Source: Lumbricus terrestris
Taxonomy: Eukaryota; Annelida; Clitellata; Crassiclitellata; Lumbricidae
Direction of reading: 5' to 3'
NCBI GenBank assembly: GCA_949752735.1
Contig: OX457047.1
Span: 21,158,171 to 21,222,170 of the forward strand
DNA: 64,000 nucleotides
Shown: positions 23,615 through 34,800 of the stretch, piece after piece
Position numbering within the stretch: position 1 is the stretch's first letter
Layout of the letters: every line of letters starts with the position of its first letter
The notes under the pieces: model-generated
Told to the model about the DNA's origin: nothing
What the model saw: the letters and a program-made list of their open reading frames with translations, nothing else
Database searches by the model: none
Made by a program: the position numbers and the translations under genes

Positions 23615-23957
23615 TTAGAAGTCCATACCGCCTCGATCCATGTTGAAGCCAATGTGGCTCTGGTTGTAAATCAAGGAGCCAACATTGGCATACGACTGGA
23701 TTTTAATTGGACCTTCGTTGACAGTCAGCGGGTCGTTCTGTCCACCGTGTCTTCGAGCTTCGTTCGTTGCCTGCACTAGCGAGTCGGCGAAGTCGCTCGC
23801 ATTGTACGTCGCAGTCTCGCGCTCCTTTTCATTGTAGATGAGCAGATGGTGTGTTAGGGTCATAAACCCTACGTCACTGCACCATGGGTTCCAACGCTGG
23901 TAGAACCATGGTTCATCCTTAGACCAGTGAATGCGAACACCTCCATACTCACGGCCT
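23615..23957 (-). CDS. TPRG1L: TPRG1L-like terminal coding exon
   Basis: 343 nt with acceptor TTGTGTAG, from REYGGVRIHWSKDEPWFY to the stop after GGMDF. The most conserved part of the protein. Confidence 0.93.
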
Positions 23958-26900
23958 CTACACAAAAAGTGATCCAATGTCAACAATCAATGTCAACAAG
24001 AACCATAATGATTACAAATGGAACTATCTACATAAAACTTCCACAACATTTTCATATGTAAGTTCTGGTATATAATGCACTTTTCACACTAAATCCATAT
24101 AACTCCAATAAACTATGCTCAACTCCAACAAATCTTGTCTTCAATTCTGCATCTCCTCCAAGGTATACAGTAGAATTTTCTTTTGCTGGTTTATCCGAGT
24201 GTTTTGGACTTTGTTTCATCTTACGCATGTCCACAAACTGAGCAAGGTGGCTATTAACTGGATGGACATTTGTCAGTTCATCTCTGTGTGCCCGAGAGAG
24301 CTAACCTGTGGTGACTCCTCTTGCTATGCCAGTATTCTCTCATTGATTTACTTTTTTTCTTGAAGACTTGGTTGGTGCACACAGTGTCTCTTTACTTAAA
24401 GGTGCTCTCAATAAATATATTCACAATACAACGCTCACGGCACACAGCAAATATAAAATTCATAAAAGCATTTATATAACATGCTTTCTGGAACAAAGTT
24501 CTGTTATCTGATATTCACTACTTATAGACAGATATTTGCTTTTGCATTAGTGTATGGGAATGAGCAAGTTCACTGACTAGCATATTGGGTTCTTAAAAGG
24601 TGCATAGTTCACACAGCATGTTTTATACTGAAAACCAAAATGATGCATTTGTTTCATAGTCTACAAAGAAACCTATAATAAAACACTCGGATTGGCAGAA
24701 CAATTTTCTTTTGCTAACAATCGTTAGCCAACAATGCTTGGTCAAACCAGTTATTTATATAGTACAGTTCTAGTCTGGCTGTTAAAACAGACTACATATG
24801 ACTCATTAATACTCCACAAATATGCATTTCATACAATTAACATTAAAACAATCTACTTGCTCTGAAACATGTCAGCATCATTATGCTTAACGGTCATGGA
24901 TGGAGTTTATCAGGGGCTAGGGGTGCTAAGCCCCCCAAGAAGCCTCACAGCCATTTTTTACCGTGTAAATGGTCTCTTTTTTCGGGCTTAGCCCCCGAGC
25001 ACCTCCAACTAACGACTAAAAAAAGTCATCAACTTTTTCAGCCGGGAAATACATATTAATTTTCATGAGATTTGAACTTGACGACTAAAAAAACGTCATC
25101 AACTTTTTCCGGCCGAAACGGAGAAATTTTTTCCGTGCCGCGCCTTCTGGACCAAGTTTTAGCCCCTTCCCAAATACGGAAACCAAACTCCGCCCATGTA
25201 AACGGTCCAAAGATACATGACAAATGATGAGAGATTAACAAGTAGCATGGCTCAGAATCCGTTATATACTCTGACTTACCCAACCACAGCATACGCAGGA
25301 TACACAAAGTCACCAATGTCAACAGATTCGATGCTTGTTAGAGCCACTCGCTTGAAGTATTTCACAGCTGACGAGATGAAGTCAAACTTGACAGCTATGA
25401 GGGCATTGGTGGTCAGTATGGTCAGCATTTCCCTTTCTAGATCCCAGTGATCAATGCTAGAAGCAGAAACATTGTCAAACATTATTTTCATCACAGCAAA
25501 GTAAGTTGTCTGTCATTTCACCCAAGTAAGATCTGAATTTTGCCTTCTGGTATTTATGGATGTCTATGTCCTCCAGTACGTTATCTATCCATTTCTTCTT
25601 CGGTCTTCCTCTGCTCCTCGTTCCCTCCACTTCTCCGTGCAGCACCTTTGCCGGCATTCTTTCGCTATCCATCCTGATCACATGTCCATAACATGTTAGT
25701 CTTCTTTTCTTAATTCTTTCCACTACTGTTTCCTTTTGTCCTAGTTCTTCTTGTGTCACCTCATTCCGTATCTTTTCTATTTTCATTCATTTCCATAAGA
25801 CAACAGGAAGAACACTATATATGTAGGTGAACAGTACTGTTGTCAGTATGTCCACTTGTAATTGAGTTTGTTTGTACACATTTTTATATGACATTCATAA
25901 ATTTATCGACTGTATTATAGCACATTTTAGGATATCTCAAATTATACTGACCATAGCTTCTGACACTCAAACTCAATCCAACGCATCTCAGTTTCTTTAA
26001 TATCAATGCATTAGGTTGTATAACCTCTAGGCCGACTCTTCAGCAATGTTATTTATTTTAAGAGCGGCGCTCTTTTGTAGGTCGCTCTTTTGATAGGGTG
26101 CCCTTTCTTAGAACCCCATAGCAAAGTCTGGTTTTCACACCCCAATTCCAAGTGGATCATAGTCCAAACCACCAGTTATTTTTCCACATTTCTCACACTG
26201 GTGATAACATTGCTGAAATGGTTTATAATAAACATACACGTAAATCCTAGTGGCAGTAGCTTTAGTTCCATGGTCGATAACGTTACTCTATATTGCAAAG
26301 CTATTATAATAATTTTATTCTTTGGTATAGTGTTACTCCGACAATGCATATTAAAGCAGCAGCACAATTGCGACTTACTCAGCCAAAAGCCATGTTCCTT
26401 TGACATCACCGTTCTCCTCTGGTGCAAGAATTGACGTCTTGCACAGTTCGACAGCATTTTCAATTGCGCTGGGCTGCAAAATGGTAATTCAACTGTTATT
26501 ACACGTATGTCTAGTCAACATTAAAATCAGCATAGCCTACATATTTGTACAACTTTATGAATTAAAATTTCACAAACAAGAGAAATCTCAAAAGAGCACT
26601 TCAAAAGTGAGTCACTGTTTTCTCGGATGATGTCTGCGGTCAATAAAACACTGAAAACAAGTCAATCACGCAAAAAAGACCATTTTCAAAGACCATTTTA
26701 GCAAAACTGTCAAACTTGTGCAAATATTGCATAATACCTACTGAAATGGATTTAAAATACTACATAAAAAGTTTATTTTCAGTAGCATATGCAGATCATA
26801 ATTAATCTGGTCACCGATTAAGAATTTCCACCATCACTGTGCATATACGAGTTCAAGGAGATCTAACATTGAATTTGTCCAAGACTCAAAAGCTGCCCTA

Positions 26901-27856
26901 ACTGTGATACCAGTACTTGATGAAAATGTCAAAACAGCTAAATACAATCCCAAAACTTAAAACATGAATGAAAGAGAAAGGCTTGACCTTGCTGGCCTTT
27001 GCTACAAGAAGTTGTTAGAAAGGTAACACTAAAGATTTCTAGTTTGGCTACATTAAAAACTTTATAGTATTTTTAATAAAATTATAGTTAAAACAGAGAA
27101 GCCATTATTTTACTTTCTCATTTATCTCGAGATCGCAATCTTATATCCTCTATGGTTTATCTAGAGCTATCTGTACCAAAACTATCAGCTGTCAGCTCTG
27201 CTTTATTTCTACCCAGTGCCAAGAATATTATATCCCATCTGTTTTATCTCAGCCAAGGTTGTACCAATACTATTTAACTGTACCAATACTATTTAACTGT
27301 ACCAAAACTATTTAACTGTACCAAAACTATTCACCTAAAACACCTTTTCCTAATCGTAATCTCCTAATTCCTAAAGCGCCACTCAAAAAGCCAAGTGCAG
27401 GGCACCAGCTTATTCACGAGCGCAGCGTCATGTCAGAAGGGTAACAAGGGTTGTCACCACAGTGAGCATCCATTACAATCATCCCTTTCCTGAAAACGAC
27501 TGTTTCCACTGCAGTTTCAGTTTCGAAGAAACCCTACGCATTCAAATAAACGGCACAGAGAAGCAATTATTTGTCCTAGTTTGTACCTTGTAGGCATACA
27601 AATTGGCAGCACCGTACGACGAAGTTACTTGATGAGGACTGAGCGAAACTCGGCTGAGAGTGCTGTGTGTGCTCCTGTCACCAGCGCTGTACGACGCCCG
27701 TCTTGGCTCCGCAGAAGGTTCCACACCCGACACAAGCACCGCGCGGTCACGAGATGGGCTTTCCTGTGCAACTATCTTCGACTCCGTATCAACCGCAACT
27801 TCATCAGCATCGAGTTCTATTGGTTTCTGCGAAATTTCGCCCTCTTCCGCCATCAT
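23615..27856 (-). CDS. TPRG1L: TPRG1L-like protein (tumor protein p63-regulated 1 family, hSac2 domain), four coding exons
   Basis: Coding exons in transcript order: 27587-27856, 26379-26473, 25280-25456, 23615-23957; 885 nt, 294 residues plus stop. All junctions are GT-AG and in phase. Residues 91-294 align with the vertebrate TPRG1L protein as I remember it: PSAIENAVEL (GSIEQAVEEI), GTWLLADIDHW (GVWLLTEVDHW), VKFDFIS (CKYDFIS), YQRWNPW (INRWNPW) and the end IGFNMDRGGMDF (LGYSMTRGKIGF). Human TPRG1L has 272 residues. The N-terminal 80 residues are acidic, serine-rich and not conserved. In vertebrates the protein (Mover) is peripherally bound to synaptic vesicles; its role here is inferred. 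Whether it is TPRG1 or TPRG1L is not resolved, as the vertebrate pair may be one gene here. Confidence 0.92.
24895..25198. mobile_element. MITE, GGGCGGATCC-related, copy 2 (TPRG1L-like intron 3)
   Basis: Termini CATGGATGGAGTTT and AAACTCCGCCCATG; near-perfect 8-bp duplication TTAACGGT/TAAACGGT. The interior carries ACTAAAAAAAGTCATCAACT twice and a degenerate GACCAAG block. 304 bp, non-coding. Confidence 0.85.
25280..25456 (-). CDS. TPRG1L: TPRG1L-like exon 3
   Basis: 177 nt, acceptor TGCTTCTAG and donor GTAAGT. Encodes IDHWDLEREMLTILTT and SVDIGDFVYPAYAVVG. A LINE fragment ends only tens of bases upstream of the acceptor. Confidence 0.93.
25500..25790 (-). mobile_element. LINE C-terminal fragment in TPRG1L-like intron 2
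   Basis: The minus-strand frame reads RRLTCYGHVIRMDSERMP and then RSRGRPKKKWIDNVLEDI, the GHVxRM...RGRPxxxW signature that ends many LINE reverse transcriptases. A different family from the CR1-like tails nearby. It lies just upstream of the exon 3 acceptor, in the gene's own orientation. Confidence 0.85.
26379..26473 (-). CDS. TPRG1L: TPRG1L-like exon 2
   Basis: 95 nt, acceptor TTTTGCAG and donor GTAAGT. Encodes PSAIENAVELCKTSILAPEE and then NGDVKGTWLLA, matching the family domain start. Confidence 0.93.
26474..27586 (-). other. TPRG1L-like intron 1
   Basis: AT-rich with a short tandem (TGTACCAATACTATTTAAC, about four copies, 27249-27334). Nothing else is recognised. Confidence 0.6.
27587..27856 (-). 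CDS. TPRG1L: TPRG1L-like exon 1
   Basis: Ninety codons from tandem ATGs (27856, 27853) to a donor AAG, then GTACAA. Low-complexity acidic/serine N-terminus ending AANLYAYK, just before the conserved domain. Confidence 0.88.
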
Positions 27857-27968
27857 TTAAATGCACAAATTCGACAGCAAAAGACTGTTTAGAGACGTTA
27901 CCATTACAACCGCACTCGTAGCCTACGCTGTTAACCCAAACGCTTTAGTGTTGACCGAATACACAGCT

Positions 27969-28170
27969 AATGAATATTCATAATTCGTTGCTGTTCACTA
28001 GATACACAGCTAATGAATATTCATGATTCGTTGCTGTTGACCAAAACACAGCTAATGAATATTCATGAGTCGTTCCTGTTGACTTGAAGTTTTGAGTTGA
28101 CCAAATACACAGCTAATGAATATTCCTGATTCGTTGCTGTTCACCGAATACACAGCTAATGAATATTCAT
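27969..28170. promoter_or_regulatory. Five-copy array of ATGAATATTCAT palindromes upstream of the TPRG1L-like gene
   Basis: The 12-bp palindrome sits at 27969-27980, 28012-28023, 28054-28065, 28116-28127 (last bases TTCCT) and 28159-28170, in a 42-43-bp unit with CACAGCTA on its left and GATTCGTTGCTGTT on its right; one spacer is 20 bp longer. The sequence resembles the palindromic POU-dimer site MORE (ATGCATATGCAT). It starts 113 bp upstream of the start codon on the minus strand, so it lies in the promoter. Confidence 0.6.
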
Positions 28171-28337
28171 GATTCGTTGCGCTCCACTGCCTAGCGAAGT
28201 CAGCGTACCCTAGGCCTACTTGCACGGCCTATAAACTTCCAGCTATACCCGCAGTTTTTTGTTTGTTTGAGTTGGCTTTGTTTGTATAGCCCATGGACAA
28301 TTATGAACGGCCAGAGCCTTCAATTATAGAATTGGTC

Positions 28338-28470
28338 GATCTGACTAAACGAAGAACTTTTCCACTAATGCATCTAGCAGGATCAAACTCAGAATGAGTT
28401 CTATGGGTTTCTGCGAGTAAGTCAAATTCAGCTCGGCGTATAATGTATTGCGTAGCCTACGTATCAAGGA
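28338..28470. repeat. Left member of a direct repeat around the hAT element
   Basis: The words ACTAAACGAAGAACTTTTCC, AATGCATCTAGCAG and TATAATGTATTGCGTAGCCT recur slightly changed at 29685-29780. The pair brackets the element at 28520-29678. Confidence 0.75.
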
Positions 28471-28519
28471 TTCTATAATTATTGGAATAAAGACCTGTTG
28501 GTGAATAGGTCCATATAAC

Positions 28520-28576
28520 TAGGGTTGCCAGGTGTCCTTCAGGAAATTACCGGACAATGGCTATCACGTTACGGGG

Positions 28577-28650
<74 letters not shown>

Positions 28651-29678
28651 CAGTATCGGTGCCGGGTACTGTTTGAAAATTATTGCAATGTGTGAGCCAA
28701 ACCACGGACGCCTAGATAAACTGGCTTTTTAAATCCAGACGTCCTTGTTTGGAAGCAGCCAAGTAAGCTTAGGCTACATGCCTATAGATCTGAAGGGTGG
28801 ATAAAATTATGCATAGGCCTGTATATAAGTATATATATATAATTATTATAGTGACTAATTTGAAAATTTGGCGCCCGTACGAATGACTGACTTTGGATAT
28901 TAAACAATATTAAAAATACATTTAACGATTTCAGCACTCAGTTCCATTCTGTAGATAACCTCAGTTGACCTATAGACCTTCAAAGCTAAATGCAATCGCA
29001 TCATTAAGGCGGGAATCTACTCGAGACAAATATAATTAATCAGTGGGGAGGGGTGGTTAAGAGACAAAATAGAAAGATTAGAGCGCGCTAGAGTGGCAGA
29101 TTGACGCAGTCAGACATATAGACAGGCAGAGATAGAGAGGCAGAAGAGCACAGACAGGTTAGGCATACAGGCGTCAGTTTTTGAGCCTTAAGGGAAAAGA
29201 GAGAGATAGACAGACAGAGAGGGAGAGATCATTTGTGCAGATAGAGAGACAGGCAGACGAACAAACAGACAGACAGAGACATGGCCTAAATAGCCTACGG
29301 AGATTCGGTTCAACCATTATTTGAACTATGAATCCAGCCTCCAACTTTATACGCACAAAGGTATACAGGCTAGCATGATCCGTGCATCATATAGTTGGCT
29401 CTGTTGTGATAGTTTATTTAACGACGCCGTCATTTCGACGATGATTGGTGTGTAGGCTATAAATTTGGCTTTGTTTCACATGGCAATCCATTATACGCGG
29501 GAAAATCGTAAGCAGATATTTTCATGGCCCGAAGAAACTATACACTCCAAATATACTTGTTGCTAGCAATAATAATTTACCGGACACAGCCATGTCCGGT
29601 AATGTCTGAAATTTCTGACCGGACAGTTTGTGTAAATTCCGGACTGTCCGGTTCATTACCGGACGCCCGGCAACCCTA
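28520..29678. mobile_element. Non-autonomous hAT element, 1159 bp
   Basis: Terminal inverted repeats TAGGGTTGCC/GGCAACCCTA are flanked by an exact 8-bp duplication CATATAAC (28512-28519, 29679-29686). Subterminal copies of ACCGGACA/TGTCCGGT cluster at the right end (29579-29665). The interior holds an (AT)n tract (28580-28647) and GACAGACAGA repeats. No transposase ORF. Confidence 0.93.
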
Positions 29679-29684
29679 CATATA

Positions 29685-29790
29685 ACTAAACGAAGGACTT
29701 TTCCACTAGGCCTAATGCATCTAGCAGAATCTGAGTTTACTCGGGGCATAATATATTGCATAGCCTAGGCCTATGTATGGAGACGTAAGC
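29685..29790. repeat. Right member of the direct repeat around the hAT element
   Basis: Matches 28338-28470 (ACTAAACGAAGGACTTTTCC, AATGCATCTAGCAGAATC, CATAATATATTGCATAGCCT). Suggests a local duplication at or near the insertion site. Confidence 0.75.
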
Positions 29791-31798
29791 TTCGCTTTCT
29801 GTATTTGTCCTTGTTTCACTTCAAAACGGAGATTCCGAGTGCTTCCATGGAGCATCAGTGATGAGAAAGATCAACTATAATTATTACCTGTATACTACAT
29901 AGCTCTTCACTGTCTTCAGCTAAACGATGTAGTCATTAGTCATGATTTTAAATTGTTAAGCGACTTCATTTTCCCCTTAGTTTCGGCATTCAAGAGCAGT
30001 GGTCAGCCCTCTCCCGTGCCACCGAATCTTCCCACAGTCAGTGTACTGTCATTATCAGGACTTAAAGTGTGCTTGGACGGTCATGGACGACGTCCATGCA
30101 CTTGTTTAAAATCTCAATGCCTTCCAGCCACTTATTGGCAAACACAGACTGGAAAGGTGTGCAAGGGGCGTCCAGGAACTTCTTTTGGAGAGGTAAGGGG
30201 CATCCAGGCACTTATTTTTCCACACTTTATGCACTGGTCATTATGGTGGAGTTGGTCATGCTGTGTGGCTAGAGCCAAAACTTGAAACAAACTTCAACCT
30301 GGGGATAATTTTTGAAACCCAAATATATCTCTCAGTTGAGTCCAACATGCGAACCATTAAGCTACACTATCCGGCAAATGTGGTGAAGCAATCTATCTAA
30401 ATATAAATACGACTCTACCGTTTGCAAACTTGGTCTATGAGTTTTCAACATATAAATGTCATAATAATTACATGCATTCATAAACATCGTCAGTTAATGA
30501 TGCAAGTCATTTGGCAGCAATGGTCATGGATTAATTATCAACAATGTCATTGATCATTATGTTAAGTCCATTGTTCCCTTAATAGTGAGTGTTAGTCGTA
30601 GTAATGTGGTGTCCTCACGCCATGAATTCAACGGGTTTTCAAACAGGATGCCTCCGCATGAAACCATCCGTTTTTAATGCCACACAGCAGTCTCACAACA
30701 CTTGCATATTTTATGCATATATCTGGGCTATATAACGAGCTAAGCTCTTTCAGTTTTGGAGTCAGGTCAAAATAGGGATGGGAGGGGGGGGCAAACCAAG
30801 GAGGCGTCATCGTGCTATGGTGGAAATCACTAATAATGGTAAAAAACGTGGTAATTAAATCAGTGGGTACATTATTCACAGTTTTCACAGTATGTTGCAG
30901 AAGTGAAATCAGGATATAATAAGTTGAACATTTCACTTTCAAGGACGATGAAGTTGGGAGAGGGTGACGGGAGTGTCAAGGTCAACAAGCATGAAAAGAG
31001 GATAAAAGAACTGGCAGAAATCTTTTGAGTTTCTTCTAAGAGTTGTAGCCGAATTAAGAAATGGCTGTAGAATGAGAGAGTGTAAGCCAAGACAAAAGCA
31101 CAGTATGATCAATACAATAACGGTCAGTGTTTAGATCAAGTAAATATCTGCAAGGAATAAGTACGAAAGTTGAGTTTCAAGGGTATTGTTGGTAAAGAGT
31201 GTTCGATTTTATACATGCACCAAGGGACTTGAAGACAATGAAGTGATTTCAGAACAATGCCTTATAAACATAAAACCTTCAATGCTTAAAGAACATGTAG
31301 GGTTGTAAATTATGGCAAATGAAACAGTGGGAGATCCACTGCTGACAATAACCATTCACAAAATATATATATATAACCAAATGGAAACTGAAACAAGGGA
31401 AGAAAATAAAACTGGAACACAGAAAATTACACACATTTATAAAACCTGCATAATAATTCTAAGACCTGGTTGCCAGTCATAGGAAGACATCTCGACAGTT
31501 CTAAAATTACTGCTCAACAGATCCCTAAAAGCACCTTACTAGCGTCTTTAGTACATGACCATTCAACAACGAGCATGTATTAAAATGTATGGGAAATTAA
31601 TTCAGCTTGTTCTTAAAGCGTTAAACACAGCATTTAAATTCATTATTTTTCTTCTGAGAAACAATTTAAGGGCATATTGATTAATGCAAGCCCTGCTCAT
31701 CGGTAATGGTACGTACAGCAACAAACGTCTCTAGACTTGGCACAGAGCAACTCTCCAACTGTCTAAATTACATACAGGTAATAATGTCAAGCTAGCTG
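29791..31798. other. Intergenic region and 3' flank of DNAJC11
   Basis: No conserved exon. The plus-strand frame at 29953-30285 lacks an ATG and overlaps a dispersed repeat (29994-30060, similar to 2558-2640). The 3' UTR of DNAJC11 extends leftwards from 31798 for an unknown distance. Confidence 0.45.
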
Positions 31799-31854
31799 TT
31801 AAGATGAATTATTTTCGTTAGCAGACGATGATGAATTTCTGTCCATTCGGTGAT
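31799..31854 (-). CDS. DNAJC11: DNAJC11 terminal coding exon 17
   Basis: 56 nt after acceptor GTTTTTGTAG. Encodes [17 protein letters not shown] and TAA. HRMD aligns with the human end HRIDTDG, which supports this short exon over read-through of exon 16. Confidence 0.82.
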
Positions 31855-34800
31855 CTACAAAAACAGAATTGATTAAATTTGTCAGTTCTCCGCAAATTCT
31901 TGTTTAGTGCAAGTTGCATGTAGCTCAAATGACACAGTTAATTTCGCAATTAATACTCAAGTTAATTTCTGTCCAATCAAATTATCAGAAGAGAATGCAC
32001 AGGAAAAATGTATAATTAAATAGATGCAGCCAAAAAATTTGTGGAGTTCCAATCTCTTCCAATACATCGCATTCGATACTTGGGTCTACCTCTGGTAGGC
32101 CTCACAGGCACATCGAATAATTATAACATCAGATTTTGCTCATACCAGTGGCGTAGGCAAGGGGGGGTTTTCGGGGGTTAAAACTCCCCATTGGCTCCGG
32201 AAAAAGGTTTTTTAAAGGTTATTTTTCCATTTAAGTAAGAAAAAATAGCAAAAATAGGGTTTCCGGCCATAAAACCCCCCCATCAAAAATTCCTGGCTAC
32301 GCCACTGGCTCATACAGCTCCATCTATGATCACAATTTAAGTGACACTGAAGCTTTGAGCTTTATGACCATCCATTCATGTTGTGTCAGGCATTGGAATC
32401 AATCATAACTATTGAGCAAAACGATCATTAAAACAACATTCAAGCAAGTGTCATGCGCTTAGCTTCAGCATAGCGCTTATAGAAAATTAGAGATTACAAT
32501 TACACGTTTGTTGTTAAAGTGTGAAATCTTTTCCCACCATAAGTCATATGAACTCATTCTAGAATGACAAGATCAGATGACTGTATTGGCCAACAATAAC
32601 CGAAATATTCCTGTTGTAGTTTATGTTTTGAAACACTGTATTTCCCAATTCAAATATAAAAGTCTAAACACTGGTTATTTGAATTTGCAGAACAGAACCA
32701 AAGCTGAGGGAAAATGGATTTAGCCTAGGACAAAAAGTTAGCATTCACTGAAGGATGCATTCACTTGCCTTGGCAATTAATATGTTATGCATAAGTTGTC
32801 CTACTTTTTGGAATTCTATTTTCTTGTGTACTAAACTTAATGCGCTGAACTATTTATTTGAAAGAATCAGATCAGTGGGAGTCAATAGATGACAACAGTC
32901 TTCACAGAACCATTACTCTGTTGGCTCATGATGTTAGTTTAATATCATAGCTCTATCTCAGCGGTTCCCAACCCGTGGCCCGCGGGCCAAAAGAGGCCCG
33001 CCAAGCCTAAAAAAGTGGCCCGCCAGCCCAGGCCTCAAAGTGGCCCTCATTTCTCAAATAATTAATAAAAGTATATGAAAAAATTGACAATTTTGACAGG
33101 ATAGAACACATAATTATTTTATATTGCAGATTATTTTATTTTGACGTCTATAAATAACATCAAACATTCTATTTTTAACCAATTATAAAAATTTTATATG
33201 CTTTTAGTTAATTAAATTTTAGCATTGTGGCCCCCTAATGTTCTTTAACTAAGAAAAGTGGCCCTCTTGTCCTCCAACTTAGAAAAAGTGGCCCTAAGGT
33301 CAAGAAAGGTTGGGAACCACTGCTCTATCTGGTAAGAAACCTGCAAGGATGCTTTCCCCTAATACAATAAAGCCACTGACCTGCGTTTGGAATTAGTATC
33401 TTGTCATCTTCACTGAATCGAAAGGAGTGCGGTAGTCGTCGAAACTCATAATTAATTGACAGCGTCTTCGGCTCACCAAAGCATGGGTCATAGAAACCTG
33501 GCAGCTCCGTCTGTAAAGGAAAACGCAAAAGATGATGTAAGAGAAAACTCATCAGAACCCAACGATGCACACATTGCACAGCCATGATCGAACAGCAGGG
33601 TTTGCAGGTGCAGCAGAAAAGAGGCAAAACAGATTTAAAGATTTCGTGTCACAAGTGACTAGTCGCTTTGCAAGTATAGTTATTTAGTTTATTCAAGAAA
33701 CTTAGGTTGACAGATCGCAACTTATCACCCTGGAACATGAAGATTGAAGAAGGAAATTAAAAGTTGACAAACCTAAAATTCTGTTTCTGCAAAATTCCAG
33801 ACTGGAAGCCTGGGAAAGAGTTTTTACTGGTTCCTAGAGCTAACAATGCTAACAGCCTTGAAGAGTACTCTAAGAGATTAAATTAAAGTCATCTTTTATG
33901 GGCAATTCAAATTTATGCGGTCTGAAGCGCAGAGCATATATATATGGCCTATGAACAACAGGTGAAAACACGCCCTGGAGTACCTGATTTAAGTTCCAGA
34001 CGACTCCCTTCAAGAGCCTGACGTTCTGTAAGGTGCCCTTAATACGGTGCTATATAAATCGTCATGATTATTATTACTATTAATAGGAAAATAGGAAACC
34101 TATTCAGCATTTCTTTGGTGGGATGTGGAAGACTAGGAATAATCAACACTCGACAGTTCAGATAAATACGCTAAATGAAAAATTAAAAACCACAAAAACA
34201 TAGTGATAACACAAAAACACAAGACAAACCAAGGTGGACACAAACAGACATCCAGACAGACAATACTCAAAATAACGCATACAGAAACAGAAGATGTAAA
34301 TCACAAGACAGATTAGCTGGAAAATCCCTCTTTGCTCACCAACACTGTTCCTTGTGGAAGAATTAGCTTGGAATCTCGGACTAATGCCTGCAGTGGACGG
34401 GTCACTTCAATGCAGTCAAGATCACTAAAAACACAAACATATTTATATACAATTATACATGTCAGCATCAAAATGCATGCTATAAGTCAGTTTATGATTC
34501 AAATATACTTTGTTTTTATGTCACGTATTGGTTCAGTTAATGAAAACATGGTAGTTCCCATGGTGCATTCTAAACCCATCTCCCACTCATTCCATTCAAA
34601 TAACTGGCTTAAAATTTCCAAAAAATAATGCTCTACAAACTTAACACCTAAACGATGAATGTACACTATTTAACTGTATGGGAAACTAATGAGCCCATCA
34701 TTAAGTAAAAATTTTTGGGACATTCATCACCACCTCAAAAGTTGTGCAAGTGTCCGACATCCCAGGGCTTTTCCTAAGGACTTTTTATAACTGCACATTG

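Noticed and set aside
27581..27921. Plus-strand ORFs over TPRG1L-like exon 1
   Set aside because: Shadows of the minus-strand coding exon, which is supported by splice site and phase.
33325..33380. Read-through C-terminus of DNAJC11 exon 16
   Set aside because: A GTCAGT donor at 33380 and a separate exon at 31799-31854 encoding HRMD fit the family's conserved end.
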